Shown: piece by piece, positions 8,616 to 17,421 of the stretch | How positions within the stretch are numbered: position 1 is the first letter of the stretch | Layout: every line of letters begins with the position of its first letter | From: Acidobacteriota bacterium | GTDB taxonomy: Bacteria > Acidobacteriota > Terriglobia > Bryobacterales > Bryobacteraceae | Reading direction: 5' to 3' | Length of the DNA stretch: 60,470 nt | NCBI GenBank assembly: GCA_947470805.1 | Contig: CANIVU010000051.1 | Location: forward strand, 1-60,470 | Position numbers and translations under genes: made by a program | Notes under the pieces: generated by a model | What the model was told of the DNA's origin: nothing | The model's database searches: none | What the model saw: the letters and a program-made list of their open reading frames with translations, nothing else

Positions 8616-9851
8616 TTGAAGATCGCTCGCCGGGACATATTCAGACTCGCACTGGGCTTGCCCGCCGCCCCGTGGCTCGCCAGTTTCAACGCCCTCGCCG
8701 CGCCTGCCGCCGGAATGGTCAAGATCACCTCGATTCGTGTGATCGGCCTCGATAACCTCGGCGACGGCTGTCTCATCCGCATCAATACAGACGCGGGCCT
8801 CGTGGGCTATGGCGAAGCCGGTCTTCCCGCCGCGGTCGCCCGCGCCCGCATCGAAATGATGCAACCGCAGTTGATCGGACAGGACCCGCTGGCCATCGCC
8901 CGCCACTTCTATATGATGTCGGCCACGCAGTACTCCTTCATGGCCAATATCCCCACCGTGAGCGGCGTCGACATCGCCCTCTGGGATCTGGCCGGCAAGA
9001 TTACCGGCCTACCGATCTACCGCCTGCTCGGCGGGCCCCTGCGCAAAAACATTCCCGTCTATTCGCACGGCAACCCTGGCAACATGTTGGACAAAGGCGC
9101 CTGCCGCGCCTGGGCCGAACACGCCAAAGCCGAACCGGAAGGCTTTACCTGCTACAAATTTGGCTTCGGCGAACGCGGTGCCGCCCGTGCCAACGGCCCG
9201 TTCAACCCGACGCTCGATGGCGCGGATTTCCGCCGCGCCGCCAGAGGCTACGCCAACATTCGCGAAGCCGTGGGCGACGACATCGATATCGCCATGCACT
9301 GCACCGGGCAGTTCGATACGCGCAGCGCGATCGGCCTCTGCAAAGCCATCGAGCCCGCCGACCCGCTGTGGATCGAAGACCCGCTCACCGTCCGTTACTC
9401 CGAAGCCTGGCGCGAGCTCAAACGCTCCACCCGCGTCCCCATCCTGGCCGGCGAAAAAGTGGAGATGGTCGATGGCTTCCGCCCGTACCTGGATAATCAG
9501 GTCCTCGACATGATCCACCCCGACGTCTCCTACTCCGGCGGTATCACCGGTTGCCGCCAAATTGTCGACTACGCCTCGCTCACCCGGACCGCCATCGGGC
9601 TCCATAGCGGTCCCTGCACCCTGATCCGCTTCTACGCCTCCATGCACCTGGCCGCGGCCACCCAGAACTTTTTTAAAGTTGAAAACGCGCTCGGCGCCTT
9701 CCGTGGCAACAAGGAGAAAATGGCGCAAGGCCCCACGCCGGTCGTGCGGAAAAGTGTCTTCCCGGTGCCGGAAGGGCCTGGCCTGGGCCTCGAACTCAAC
9801 GAGGACTGGCTGAAATCGCACCTGGCGCTCGATGAAAAGTGGTGGGCGTAG
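8616..9851 (+). CDS. Mandelate racemase/muconate lactonizing enzyme family protein, exported
   Basis: Enolase-superfamily enzyme of 411 residues that begins with TTG at 8616, preceded by a GGAAGGGG ribosome site. A twin-arginine-like leader (ARRDIFRLALGLPAAP) suggests Tat export of a folded, metal-bound protein. The barrel shows the three metal-ligand strands IDIAMHCTG, WIEDPL and ILAGEKV, then IHPDVSYSGGI and GLHSGPC. The family abstracts the alpha-proton of a carboxylate, and dehydration or epimerisation of a sugar acid is the likeliest reaction. The specific substrate is unknown; galactonate-dehydratase-like members are the closest remembered group. No transporter or pathway gene lies next to it. 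Confidence 0.85.
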   Translation: MKIARRDIFRLALGLPAAPWLASFNALAAPAAGMVKITSIRVIGLDNLGDGCLIRINTDAGLVGYGEAGLPAAVARARIEMMQPQLIGQDPLAIARHFYMMSATQYSFMANIPTVSGVDIALWDLAGKITGLPIYRLLGGPLRKNIPVYSHGNPGNMLDKGACRAWAEHAKAEPEGFTCYKFGFGERGAARANGPFNPTLDGADFRRAARGYANIREAVGDDIDIAMHCTGQFDTRSAIGLCKAIEPADPLWIEDPLTVRYSEAWRELKRSTRVPILAGEKVEMVDGFRPYLDNQVLDMIHPDVSYSGGITGCRQIVDYASLTRTAIGLHSGPCTLIRFYASMHLAAATQNFFKVENALGAFRGNKEKMAQGPTPVVRKSVFPVPEGPGLGLELNEDWLKSHLALDEKWWA

Positions 9852-9870
9852 CCGAGCCGCCCCCAACAAC

Positions 9871-9892
9871 GAAAAACCCACCAAAAGGTGGG
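9871..9892 (-). terminator. Rho-independent terminator of tRNA-Ala
   Basis: On the minus strand a CCCACC-TTTT-GGTGGG hairpin is followed directly by five T residues. It lies 24 bases beyond the tRNA-Ala 3' end and fits an intrinsic terminator for it. On the plus strand no T tract follows, so it is not clearly the terminator of the enolase-superfamily gene. Confidence 0.75.
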
Positions 9893-9915
9893 CAACATGC
9901 GAAATCGGTTTAAAT

Positions 9916-9991
9916 TGGTGGACCTGAAGGGATTCGAACCCTTGACCTCTTCCATGCCATGGAAGCGCGCTCCCAACTGCGCCACAGGCCC
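9916..9991 (-). tRNA. tRNA-Ala (GGC)
   Basis: A 76-nt tRNA with encoded CCA. The acceptor stem is GGGCCTG/CAGGTCC, with one G-U pair. The anticodon stem CTTCC/GGAAG encloses the loop ATGGCAT, giving anticodon GGC (complement of 9956-9958), which reads the GCC codons that dominate this genome. The T-arm has GGTTCGAATCC. It is transcribed away from the HD-domain gene at 10050 and ends before an intrinsic terminator. Confidence 0.95.
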
Positions 9992-10049
9992 ACGTGACCG
10001 ACTTCATTTAGAATAGCATAACTCCACCAAATTCGGTACAAACAAAGGG

Positions 10050-10607
10050 ATGAATCGTGAAAAAGCTTGGCAGACGGTTTGCGAATTTGTTCAGTCCGAT
10101 GGGCTGAGGAAGCACATGCTCGCGGTGGAGGCCTGCATGGCCGCCTACGCTCGCAAGTATGGAGAGGACGAAGAAAAGTGGGCCGTCACCGCCCTCCTCC
10201 ATGACTTCGATTGGGAGGTGCATCCCCAGGCGCCGGACCATCCTATGAAGGGTGAACCGATCCTCGCCGAACGCGGCGTGTCGGAAGAAATCCGTCGCGC
10301 CATTCTCTCCCACGCCAACTACAGCGGCGTGCCGCGGGAATCACTCCTGGAAAAGTCTCTCTTTGCATGCGACGAACTCGCCGGATTCCTCACCGCCTGC
10401 GCCTACGTGAAGCCCGGCCGCTCCATCGCTGAGGTGGAAGTGAAATCCGTCCGGAAGAAGCTAAAGGACAAAGCCTTCGCCCGCGCCGTCAATCGCGACG
10501 ACGTCATCAACGGCGCAGCCGAAATGGGTCTCGATCTCGACGAACACATCGCCTTCTGTATCGAAGCGATGAAGGAGCGCGCGGCTAGCCTCGGCTTGGC
10601 GGGTTAG
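10050..10607 (+). CDS. HD-domain hydrolase
   Basis: Protein of 185 residues with an HD metal-dependent phosphohydrolase domain. A metal-binding His near residue 31 (GLRKHMLAVEACM), the paired motif LLHDFDW at about 50-56, a further His in PDHPMKG and a helix with ILSHANYSG complete the expected set. This compact type is often annotated as 'HAD/HD superfamily hydrolase' of unknown substrate and may act on nucleotides. It has its own promoter region between it and the divergent tRNA-Ala. Its stop overlaps the convergent small gene by 4 bases. Confidence 0.88.
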   Translation: MNREKAWQTVCEFVQSDGLRKHMLAVEACMAAYARKYGEDEEKWAVTALLHDFDWEVHPQAPDHPMKGEPILAERGVSEEIRRAILSHANYSGVPRESLLEKSLFACDELAGFLTACAYVKPGRSIAEVEVKSVRKKLKDKAFARAVNRDDVINGAAEMGLDLDEHIAFCIEAMKERAASLGLAG

Positions 10608-10792
10608 AACGGTCCAATCTCCATCCCTGGGAAAAACAGCGCCCGGAGTAAAATCCGCAGGCGATGAAACGCCCATTCATCCGCTTGCAGCGTCTCTACA
10701 ATCTGCTCTTCCGGTCCAAGAGCTACCAGCCATCCACGTACTAACCAGTACGCCAGCATTCCCGTTGCTATGAATATAGTGAACAAACTCAT
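10604..10792 (-). CDS. Small putative membrane protein
   Basis: A 62-residue frame with one N-terminal membrane segment (FTIFIATGMLAYWLVRGWL, about residues 4-22) and an amphipathic C-terminal half. It is not recognised. Support comes from a sensible hydrophobic profile and from its 4-base tail overlap with the HD gene. Homology would be needed to be sure, since short frames arise easily at this GC content. Confidence 0.45.
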   Translation of the reverse strand: MSLFTIFIATGMLAYWLVRGWLVALGPEEQIVETLQADEWAFHRLRILLRALFFPGMEIGPF

Positions 10793-10922
10793 ACTACTCC
10801 CAGGAGCATAGCAGGGAGTATGTCGAAACCGTACACTACTAAGTCGACTTACTGCGGAGTCTCAGGTAACTACCCCACTTATCCAACGCACCGCCGCCCC
10901 GACCCCTGCTAAACTGCCCTGT

Positions 10923-11017
10923 GGAAGCTAATCTTGGCCGGTGCTGGGCCTGGTCTTCAAAACCAGCGTGTGGTGCGTATGCGTCACGGTGGGTTCGACT
11001 CCCACTAGCTTCCGCCA
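10923..11017 (+). tRNA. selC: tRNA-Sec (selenocysteine tRNA)
   Basis: A 95-nt tRNA with the bacterial selC hallmarks. The acceptor stem has eight base pairs (GGAAGCTA/TAGCTTCC). The T-stem has five (GTGGG/CCCAC around TTCGACT), giving the 13-bp stack. The anticodon stem CTGGT/ACCAG encloses CTTCAAA with anticodon TCA at 10957-10959. A long variable arm follows, and the 3' end is GCCA with G as discriminator. It decodes UGA as selenocysteine with SelB. No selA, selB or selD is in the window. Its last 13 bases overlap the 3' end of the convergent HD gene. Confidence 0.96.
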
Positions 11018-11547
11018 ATCCCCGCCAATAGCTCCGCCCGAATCCCCTCATACTGCGCCAACAACTCCGCATTCCCCTCCGGCAGCCGCGAAACCACCGC
11101 ATGCGCCCAGTCAATGTACTTCCGGATCTCCGCCGCGTCCCACCCGTGCGGCGGCGTGTCCCGCAAGGAATACAGGTTGCTCACCTTGTCCGCCAGTTTC
11201 AACGCCACCACCCTCGACGATGACCCCGCGGCATGATCAATCTGCGCCTGCTTTCGCATCTGCCAGCGCAATGATTTATCATCTGTTACGGCCAGCACTA
11301 AGTCCGCGATATCCTGCCCGAACTCCGCCAACAACTCCTCGTAAGTGACTCGAACATCCTCAATCGTATCGTGCAGATACCCGGCCGCCACTAACTCCGC
11401 GTCGCAGTCGGCCTCGGCCAGCAACCGCGCCACGTGCGCCAGATGATTGATGTACGGGGTCTGGTCCACATCTTTCCGCCGGTGCCGCGCATGCGCCCGG
11501 GCGGCGTACTCCGCCGCGCGCACCACCAGCCGCAGTCCCTGTTCCAT
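11005..11547 (-). CDS. Small RelA/SpoT-type HD hydrolase (Mesh1-like)
   Basis: Protein of 180 residues that starts at the ATG at 11547, with an AGGAG site five bases upstream; the open frame extends to 11724 but only as overlap with the previous gene. It shows the (p)ppGpp-hydrolase HD pattern: INHLAHVARLL, AAGYLHDTIEDV (HDxxED), and VVALKLADKVSNL. There is no synthetase domain, so it resembles small alarmone hydrolases. The likely activity is removal of the 3'-pyrophosphate from ppGpp or a related nucleotide, which is an inference. It lies five bases after the penicillin-acylase gene, in one operon. Its stop codon lies inside the selC 3' end. Confidence 0.85.
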   Translation of the reverse strand: MEQGLRLVVRAAEYAARAHARHRRKDVDQTPYINHLAHVARLLAEADCDAELVAAGYLHDTIEDVRVTYEELLAEFGQDIADLVLAVTDDKSLRWQMRKQAQIDHAAGSSSRVVALKLADKVSNLYSLRDTPPHGWDAAEIRKYIDWAHAVVSRLPEGNAELLAQYEGIRAELLAGIGGS

Positions 11548-11552
11548 AGCTC

Positions 11553-13853
11553 CTACCGTGGCTCCAATCGTATCCGCTTTTCCGTCGCCTGTTCCACTGC
11601 CGCCCGCGTGTAAAGCAGCGGAAAATACTCGCCAGTCCGCCACGCTTCGGCCAGGTCTTTGTAGTGTGGATCCTCCGGCCGCCCCGATTGCCCCGGAAAA
11701 TTCACCGCCTTCGACCCATCCCAATTCCCCACATCCAGCACCATCCGGAACGACGGCCCGTTGCTCAACTGAAAGCTATTCCCCGTATACATCGATTGCC
11801 ACGGCGAATACGGCCCGCCCGGCGCCGGGTACGGCCCCGGTTGCAACTTCGCCTTCATCTCCCCGCTCACAAAGTTCCGCAGCGCATGTCCCGGCATGGC
11901 TTGATGAATCTCCCCCCAATCCGGCTTCCCCAACTTCTCCCATTCCGAATACGCCGGTCCCAACGTCGCCAACACCAACGCCCGCGCATCCATCTTAAAC
12001 CGTGCCGACTTCCCCTCCAACGCATCCACCAGCACCGCCGCATCCGCCGTCGACACCGCCTTCGCCGCCGCCGCAGGCAACGCCGCCTTCAAAAAAGCCG
12101 GTCCCAAATGGCGCTTGAACCAGATCTCAAACAGCGCCGCTTCTTTCGACTCCGCGTTCTCCACTGCATCCCAGCCCTGCAACATCCCCAGCGCCCCGCG
12201 CGTGGCCACGTCCTCACCCGTCAACCCCTGCAACACCGCCACCGTCCGCCGCGCCGAAACCGACGTCCGGTCCGTCTGCAACTTCATCGAATCCGCCAGC
12301 GACACCTTCGGCAGAGCCTTCAAAACTTCTTCAATCCGCCGGTGCCGCGAATCGTTCGACCATTCAAATCCCAACTTGCGCTCCTGATACGGATATCCCG
12401 CCGGCATGTTCATCTCATTCGATGTCGACACATACCCGGCGGGCGGATTAAACGCCGATGGAAACTGCTCCGGTCGCACGAATCCTTCCCACTCATACCG
12501 CCCATCTCCCGGCACCGGCAGCAGCCCGTCCCAGTTCTTTCGCACCGGCGTCAACCCACCCGGGCTCCAACCAATATTCCCCTTCACATCGGCATACACC
12601 TGATTCACCGTGGGTGCCCCGCCGCGGAACTGCCCCTTCTGAAACTCCGCGAAATTCCGCGCCCGCATATACGCAATGCTCCCGAAATAGGGCGACATCC
12701 CCGGCTCCATCCAACACGTCCGAATCGCATAGGCGCGCTTCGCGTCCGCCCAGATCACCGGCCCGTGCCGAGTGAATGCCAACTCGGCCTCCACCGCCGC
12801 CCCGCCCTTCACCCCCATCGCCTCCCGCTCCACACGCATCGTCTCCCAGCCGCCCTTATACCGGTACTGCCGCGCGTTCGCCGGGTTCAGTTCATATACA
12901 TATAGATCTTCCTGATCGATCGGAAAAATCGTTAGCCCAAACGCGATCGTCCCGTTGTGTCCCATCGAAATACCGGGCAGGGAAGGCTCCCCCGCGCCAA
13001 TCACGTCCAGCCCCGGCGCGCTCACATGCGCGATATACCGCAGGCTCGGCGTCGAATACGCCCGGTGCGGATCGCCCGCCAGAATGGGCCGCCCCGTCGC
13101 CGATTTCCCCGGCCCGATCACCCAGTTGTTGGACCCATCGTCGGCCGCGTCGTTATTGGGTTTCGTGAACGGCGCCGCCTGCGTCGCCAGCGTAAAAACT
13201 TTCAAAACATCGGCCGGCAAACAAGGGTCCAGCCCCGCCGGCGCCTGCACCTTCCACGGCGGTTCAATGTTCACCCGCGCCTCGTCAAACTCCACGCCAG
13301 CCGCGCACATCGTCTTCGCCCGCGCCACTTCGCTCGTCACGTTCCGCGTCAACCCGTGGCTGCGAATGCGCACCACATCGGCCACATCCCACTTCGATGG
13401 CTCGTACCCCAGCAGTCCGAACTCCACCGGCATCTGGTCCTTGTGCGCCATCACCCAATCCACATACGCATTGATGCCCGCCACAAACGCCGCCGTGATC
13501 CGCCTAGCCTCCGGCCCATACGCCGCCCACTCCTTCTCTATCGACGCTCGATACAGAAAAAGGCGCGCCGCCCGGTCTTGCTCCACATACTTCGGCCCCA
13601 TCACCTCCGCCATCCGCCCCAGCCCGCGCCGCCGCCACAGGTCGATCTGGAACAGCCGGTCGCGCCCCGCGTTGAATCCTTGCGCGAAAAACGCGTCGTC
13701 CGTATTCTTCGCAAAGATGTGCGGCACGCCCCATTTGTCCACCAGCAAATCCACGGGGCTCTTCAATCCCTTCACCGGGATCGTCTCGCCCATCGCCAAA
13801 CCGGCCAGCAGCACCGCGCAGAAAATTCGCCGAGTCATAGATTCGAACATCAT
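11553..13853 (-). CDS. Penicillin acylase-family (Ntn) hydrolase
   Basis: Exported Ntn-hydrolase of about 766 residues. A signal peptide (RRIFCAVLLAGLAMGE) is followed by the alpha-subunit region (VDKWGVPHIFAKNTDDAFFA, GFNAGRDRLFQIDLWRRR). A linker then precedes DDGSNNWVIGPGKSATG, in which the Ser of GSNNW is the expected autocatalytic cleavage point and nucleophile at the start of the beta subunit. Family members hydrolyse acylated amines such as acyl-homoserine lactones or beta-lactam side chains; the substrate is not predictable here. Start choice among ATGs at 13853, 13850 and 13838 is uncertain, but a G-rich tract precedes the first. It is divergent from fadN and in an operon with the HD gene. 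Confidence 0.9.
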   Translation of the reverse strand: MMFESMTRRIFCAVLLAGLAMGETIPVKGLKSPVDLLVDKWGVPHIFAKNTDDAFFAQGFNAGRDRLFQIDLWRRRGLGRMAEVMGPKYVEQDRAARLFLYRASIEKEWAAYGPEARRITAAFVAGINAYVDWVMAHKDQMPVEFGLLGYEPSKWDVADVVRIRSHGLTRNVTSEVARAKTMCAAGVEFDEARVNIEPPWKVQAPAGLDPCLPADVLKVFTLATQAAPFTKPNNDAADDGSNNWVIGPGKSATGRPILAGDPHRAYSTPSLRYIAHVSAPGLDVIGAGEPSLPGISMGHNGTIAFGLTIFPIDQEDLYVYELNPANARQYRYKGGWETMRVEREAMGVKGGAAVEAELAFTRHGPVIWADAKRAYAIRTCWMEPGMSPYFGSIAYMRARNFAEFQKGQFRGGAPTVNQVYADVKGNIGWSPGGLTPVRKNWDGLLPVPGDGRYEWEGFVRPEQFPSAFNPPAGYVSTSNEMNMPAGYPYQERKLGFEWSNDSRHRRIEEVLKALPKVSLADSMKLQTDRTSVSARRTVAVLQGLTGEDVATRGALGMLQGWDAVENAESKEAALFEIWFKRHLGPAFLKAALPAAAAKAVSTADAAVLVDALEGKSARFKMDARALVLATLGPAYSEWEKLGKPDWGEIHQAMPGHALRNFVSGEMKAKLQPGPYPAPGGPYSPWQSMYTGNSFQLSNGPSFRMVLDVGNWDGSKAVNFPGQSGRPEDPHYKDLAEAWRTGEYFPLLYTRAAVEQATEKRIRLEPR

Positions 13854-13896
13854 ACCCCCCGCACGCGTTCCGGCGGCTTGTTACACTCGATTTGGA

Positions 13897-16224
13897 ATGA
13901 TTTCTATCCGCCGGGTAGCGGTGCTGGGCGCGGGCACCATGGGGTCACGAATCGCCGCGCATTTTGCCAACGCAGGGATCCCCGCCCTGCTTCTCGATAT
14001 CGTCGTCCCGGGCGTTGCCGACCGCAACGCGGCCGCGAAGAAAGGCATCGAAACCGCCTGGAAAGGCCGCCCCGGCGGCTTCTTCACCGATGCGTTGCCC
14101 GCTCTCGTCACGCCGGGTAACTTCGAAGACGATCTCGCCAAACTCGCCGATTGCGACTGGATCATCGAAGCCGTCACCGAAAAGCTCGACGTCAAACGCG
14201 CCCTCTGGACCCGCGTCTCCGAGGTCCGCCGCCCCGGCTCCATCGTCTCCACCAACACCAGCGGCATCCCGCTCGCGCTCATCGCCGAAGGCTTCTCCGA
14301 CGAATTCCGCGCCAACTTCCTCGGCACGCATTTCTTCAATCCCCCGCGCTACCTGCACCTCTGCGAGATCATCCCCGGTCCTGCCACCGCCCCCGCGTTG
14401 CTCCAGGAAGTCGGTGACTTCATCGACCGCCGTCTCGGCAAAGGCGTCGTCCTCTGTAAGGACACGCCCAACTTCATCGGCAACCGCATCGGCTCCATGT
14501 GGGGTTCGACCACGTTCAAATACGCCATCGAAGACGACTTCACCGTCGAAGAGCTCGACGCGCTCACCGGGTCCTTGATCGGTCTGCCCAACAGCGCCAG
14601 CTGCCGCCTGATCGATATCGTCGGCGTCGATATCTGGTACCACGTCGGAGCCAATCTCTATAACCTTGTCCCCACCGATCCGTGGCGCGACCGCTTCCAG
14701 CCGCACCCGGTGATGGACGAGTTGATGAAGCGCAACTGGCTCGGCGACAAGACCGGCCAGGGCTTCTACAAACGCGTCGGCCCCGCCAAGGAAATCCACG
14801 CCCTCAACTGGAAGACCTACGAATACGCCCCCGCCGCCAAGCCGAAGTTCGCGAGCGTCGAACAGGCCAAACTCATCGAGGACCTTCCGGCCCGCCTCCG
14901 CGCGCTGGTCGCCTCCAACGACAAGGCCGGCAACTTCCTCTGGAAACTCTTCCGCGACGTCCTGCTCTACTCCGCCGAACGCATCCCGGAAATCTCGGAC
15001 CGCATCGTTGAAATCGATCGCGCCATGCGCTGGGGCTACGCCCACACCTACGGCCCGTTCGAGCTCTGGGACGCCCTCGGCTTCACCGAAACCGCGCGCC
15101 GCATGGAGGCCGACGGCCTGGCGCTTCCCGCCTCCATCACCACCATGCTCTCCCATGGAGCCAAGAGCTTCTACCGCTCCGCTGACGACAACCGCCAGCC
15201 CCGCACGGACTTCTTCGATCTCGGCATGGGGCACTACAAGCGTCTCGAAGAACGCCCCGGCGTCGTCTCCCTGCCGGAAACCAAACGTGCCGGCAACGTT
15301 GTCAAAAAGAACTCCGGCTGCTCGCTCATCGATCTCGGCGACGGCGTGCTCAATGTCGAATTCCACAGCAAAATGAACTCGCTGGGCGAAGACCAGATGG
15401 GCATGGTCCAAGCCGCCTACGACGAATGCAAGAAGGGGTTCCAGGCCGTCGTCATCGGCAATCAAGGTGAACTCTTCAGCGCCGGCGCCAATCTGATGAT
15501 GGTGCTCATGCTCGCGCAGGACGGCGAGTTTGACGACCTCGACATCGCCATCAACCGCTTCCAGCAGTCCATCATGTCCATCAAATATGCGCCCGTGCCG
15601 GTGGTTGTCGCCGCGCACAGCAAGGCGCTCGGCGGTGGCTGCGAAATGATCCTCCACGGCCCGCGCGTGCAGGTCAGCGCGGAGCTCTATACCGGCCTCG
15701 TTGAAGTCGGTGTGGGCTTGATCCCCGGTGGCGGCGGCTGTAAGGAAATGATCCTCCGCCACGGCAACCCGAAGACGGTCTTTGAAACCATCGGCTACGC
15801 CAAGGTTTCGACAAGCGCCGAAGAGGCCCGCAAACTGGGCTTCCTCGATGCCGGCGCGGGCATCTCCATGAACGGCGAACGCCTCATCGGGGATGCGAAA
15901 GTCGCGGCCCTCGCACTCGCGCAAACCTACAAACCCACCACTCCGCGCGACGACGTCAAGGTGGCCGGCCTAGGCGGTTTGGCGCTGTTGAAGCAAGGTG
16001 TCTGGCTCGCCCATCAGGGCGGCTACATTACGGATTACGATCAGGTCATCGGCGAAAAGCTCGCCCACGTCCTCTGCGGCGGCCGCCTCAGTGGCGAACA
16101 GCTGGTCAGCGAACAGTATCTGCTCGATTTGGAACGCGAAGCTTTCCTGAGTCTTTGTGGCGACCCGCGCACGCAAGCGCGCATGGCCCACATGTTGAAG
16201 ACCGGCAAGCCGCTGCGGAATTAG
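13897..16224 (+). CDS. fadN: 3-hydroxyacyl-CoA dehydrogenase / enoyl-CoA hydratase
   Basis: Bifunctional beta-oxidation enzyme of 775 residues. The dehydrogenase comes first (VAVLGAGTMGSRIAAHFANA at residues 6-25, NAD-binding; ITNTSG-like VSTNTSGIPL; GTHFFNPPRYLHL) and the crotonase domain last (LFSAGANLMMVL for the oxyanion hole, then LGGGCEMILHG and VEVGVGLIPGGGGCKEM). This domain order is that of Bacillus FadN rather than E. coli FadB. It oxidises 3-hydroxyacyl-CoA and hydrates enoyl-CoA in the cytoplasm. The ATG at 13897 begins exactly at the Rossmann motif; the same frame is open far upstream only as antisense to the acylase gene. It is the first gene of a fadN-fadA-fadE operon. Confidence 0.95.
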   Translation: MISIRRVAVLGAGTMGSRIAAHFANAGIPALLLDIVVPGVADRNAAAKKGIETAWKGRPGGFFTDALPALVTPGNFEDDLAKLADCDWIIEAVTEKLDVKRALWTRVSEVRRPGSIVSTNTSGIPLALIAEGFSDEFRANFLGTHFFNPPRYLHLCEIIPGPATAPALLQEVGDFIDRRLGKGVVLCKDTPNFIGNRIGSMWGSTTFKYAIEDDFTVEELDALTGSLIGLPNSASCRLIDIVGVDIWYHVGANLYNLVPTDPWRDRFQPHPVMDELMKRNWLGDKTGQGFYKRVGPAKEIHALNWKTYEYAPAAKPKFASVEQAKLIEDLPARLRALVASNDKAGNFLWKLFRDVLLYSAERIPEISDRIVEIDRAMRWGYAHTYGPFELWDALGFTETARRMEADGLALPASITTMLSHGAKSFYRSADDNRQPRTDFFDLGMGHYKRLEERPGVVSLPETKRAGNVVKKNSGCSLIDLGDGVLNVEFHSKMNSLGEDQMGMVQAAYDECKKGFQAVVIGNQGELFSAGANLMMVLMLAQDGEFDDLDIAINRFQQSIMSIKYAPVPVVVAAHSKALGGGCEMILHGPRVQVSAELYTGLVEVGVGLIPGGGGCKEMILRHGNPKTVFETIGYAKVSTSAEEARKLGFLDAGAGISMNGERLIGDAKVAALALAQTYKPTTPRDDVKVAGLGGLALLKQGVWLAHQGGYITDYDQVIGEKLAHVLCGGRLSGEQLVSEQYLLDLEREAFLSLCGDPRTQARMAHMLKTGKPLRN

Positions 16225-16233
16225 GGAGACCCA

Positions 16234-17409
<1,176 letters not shown>

Positions 17410-17421
17410 AGGAGATCGACT

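Noticed and set aside
11664-12905. 413-codon plus-strand frame, Arg/Pro/His-rich
   Set aside because: Shadow of the acylase gene with the composition typical of GC-rich antisense frames.
12955-13896. N-terminal extension of fadN by 314 codons
   Set aside because: It is antisense to the penicillin-acylase gene; the Rossmann motif begins at the ATG at 13897.
13945-15924. 659-codon minus-strand frame
   Set aside because: Antisense to fadN, with no recognisable domain.
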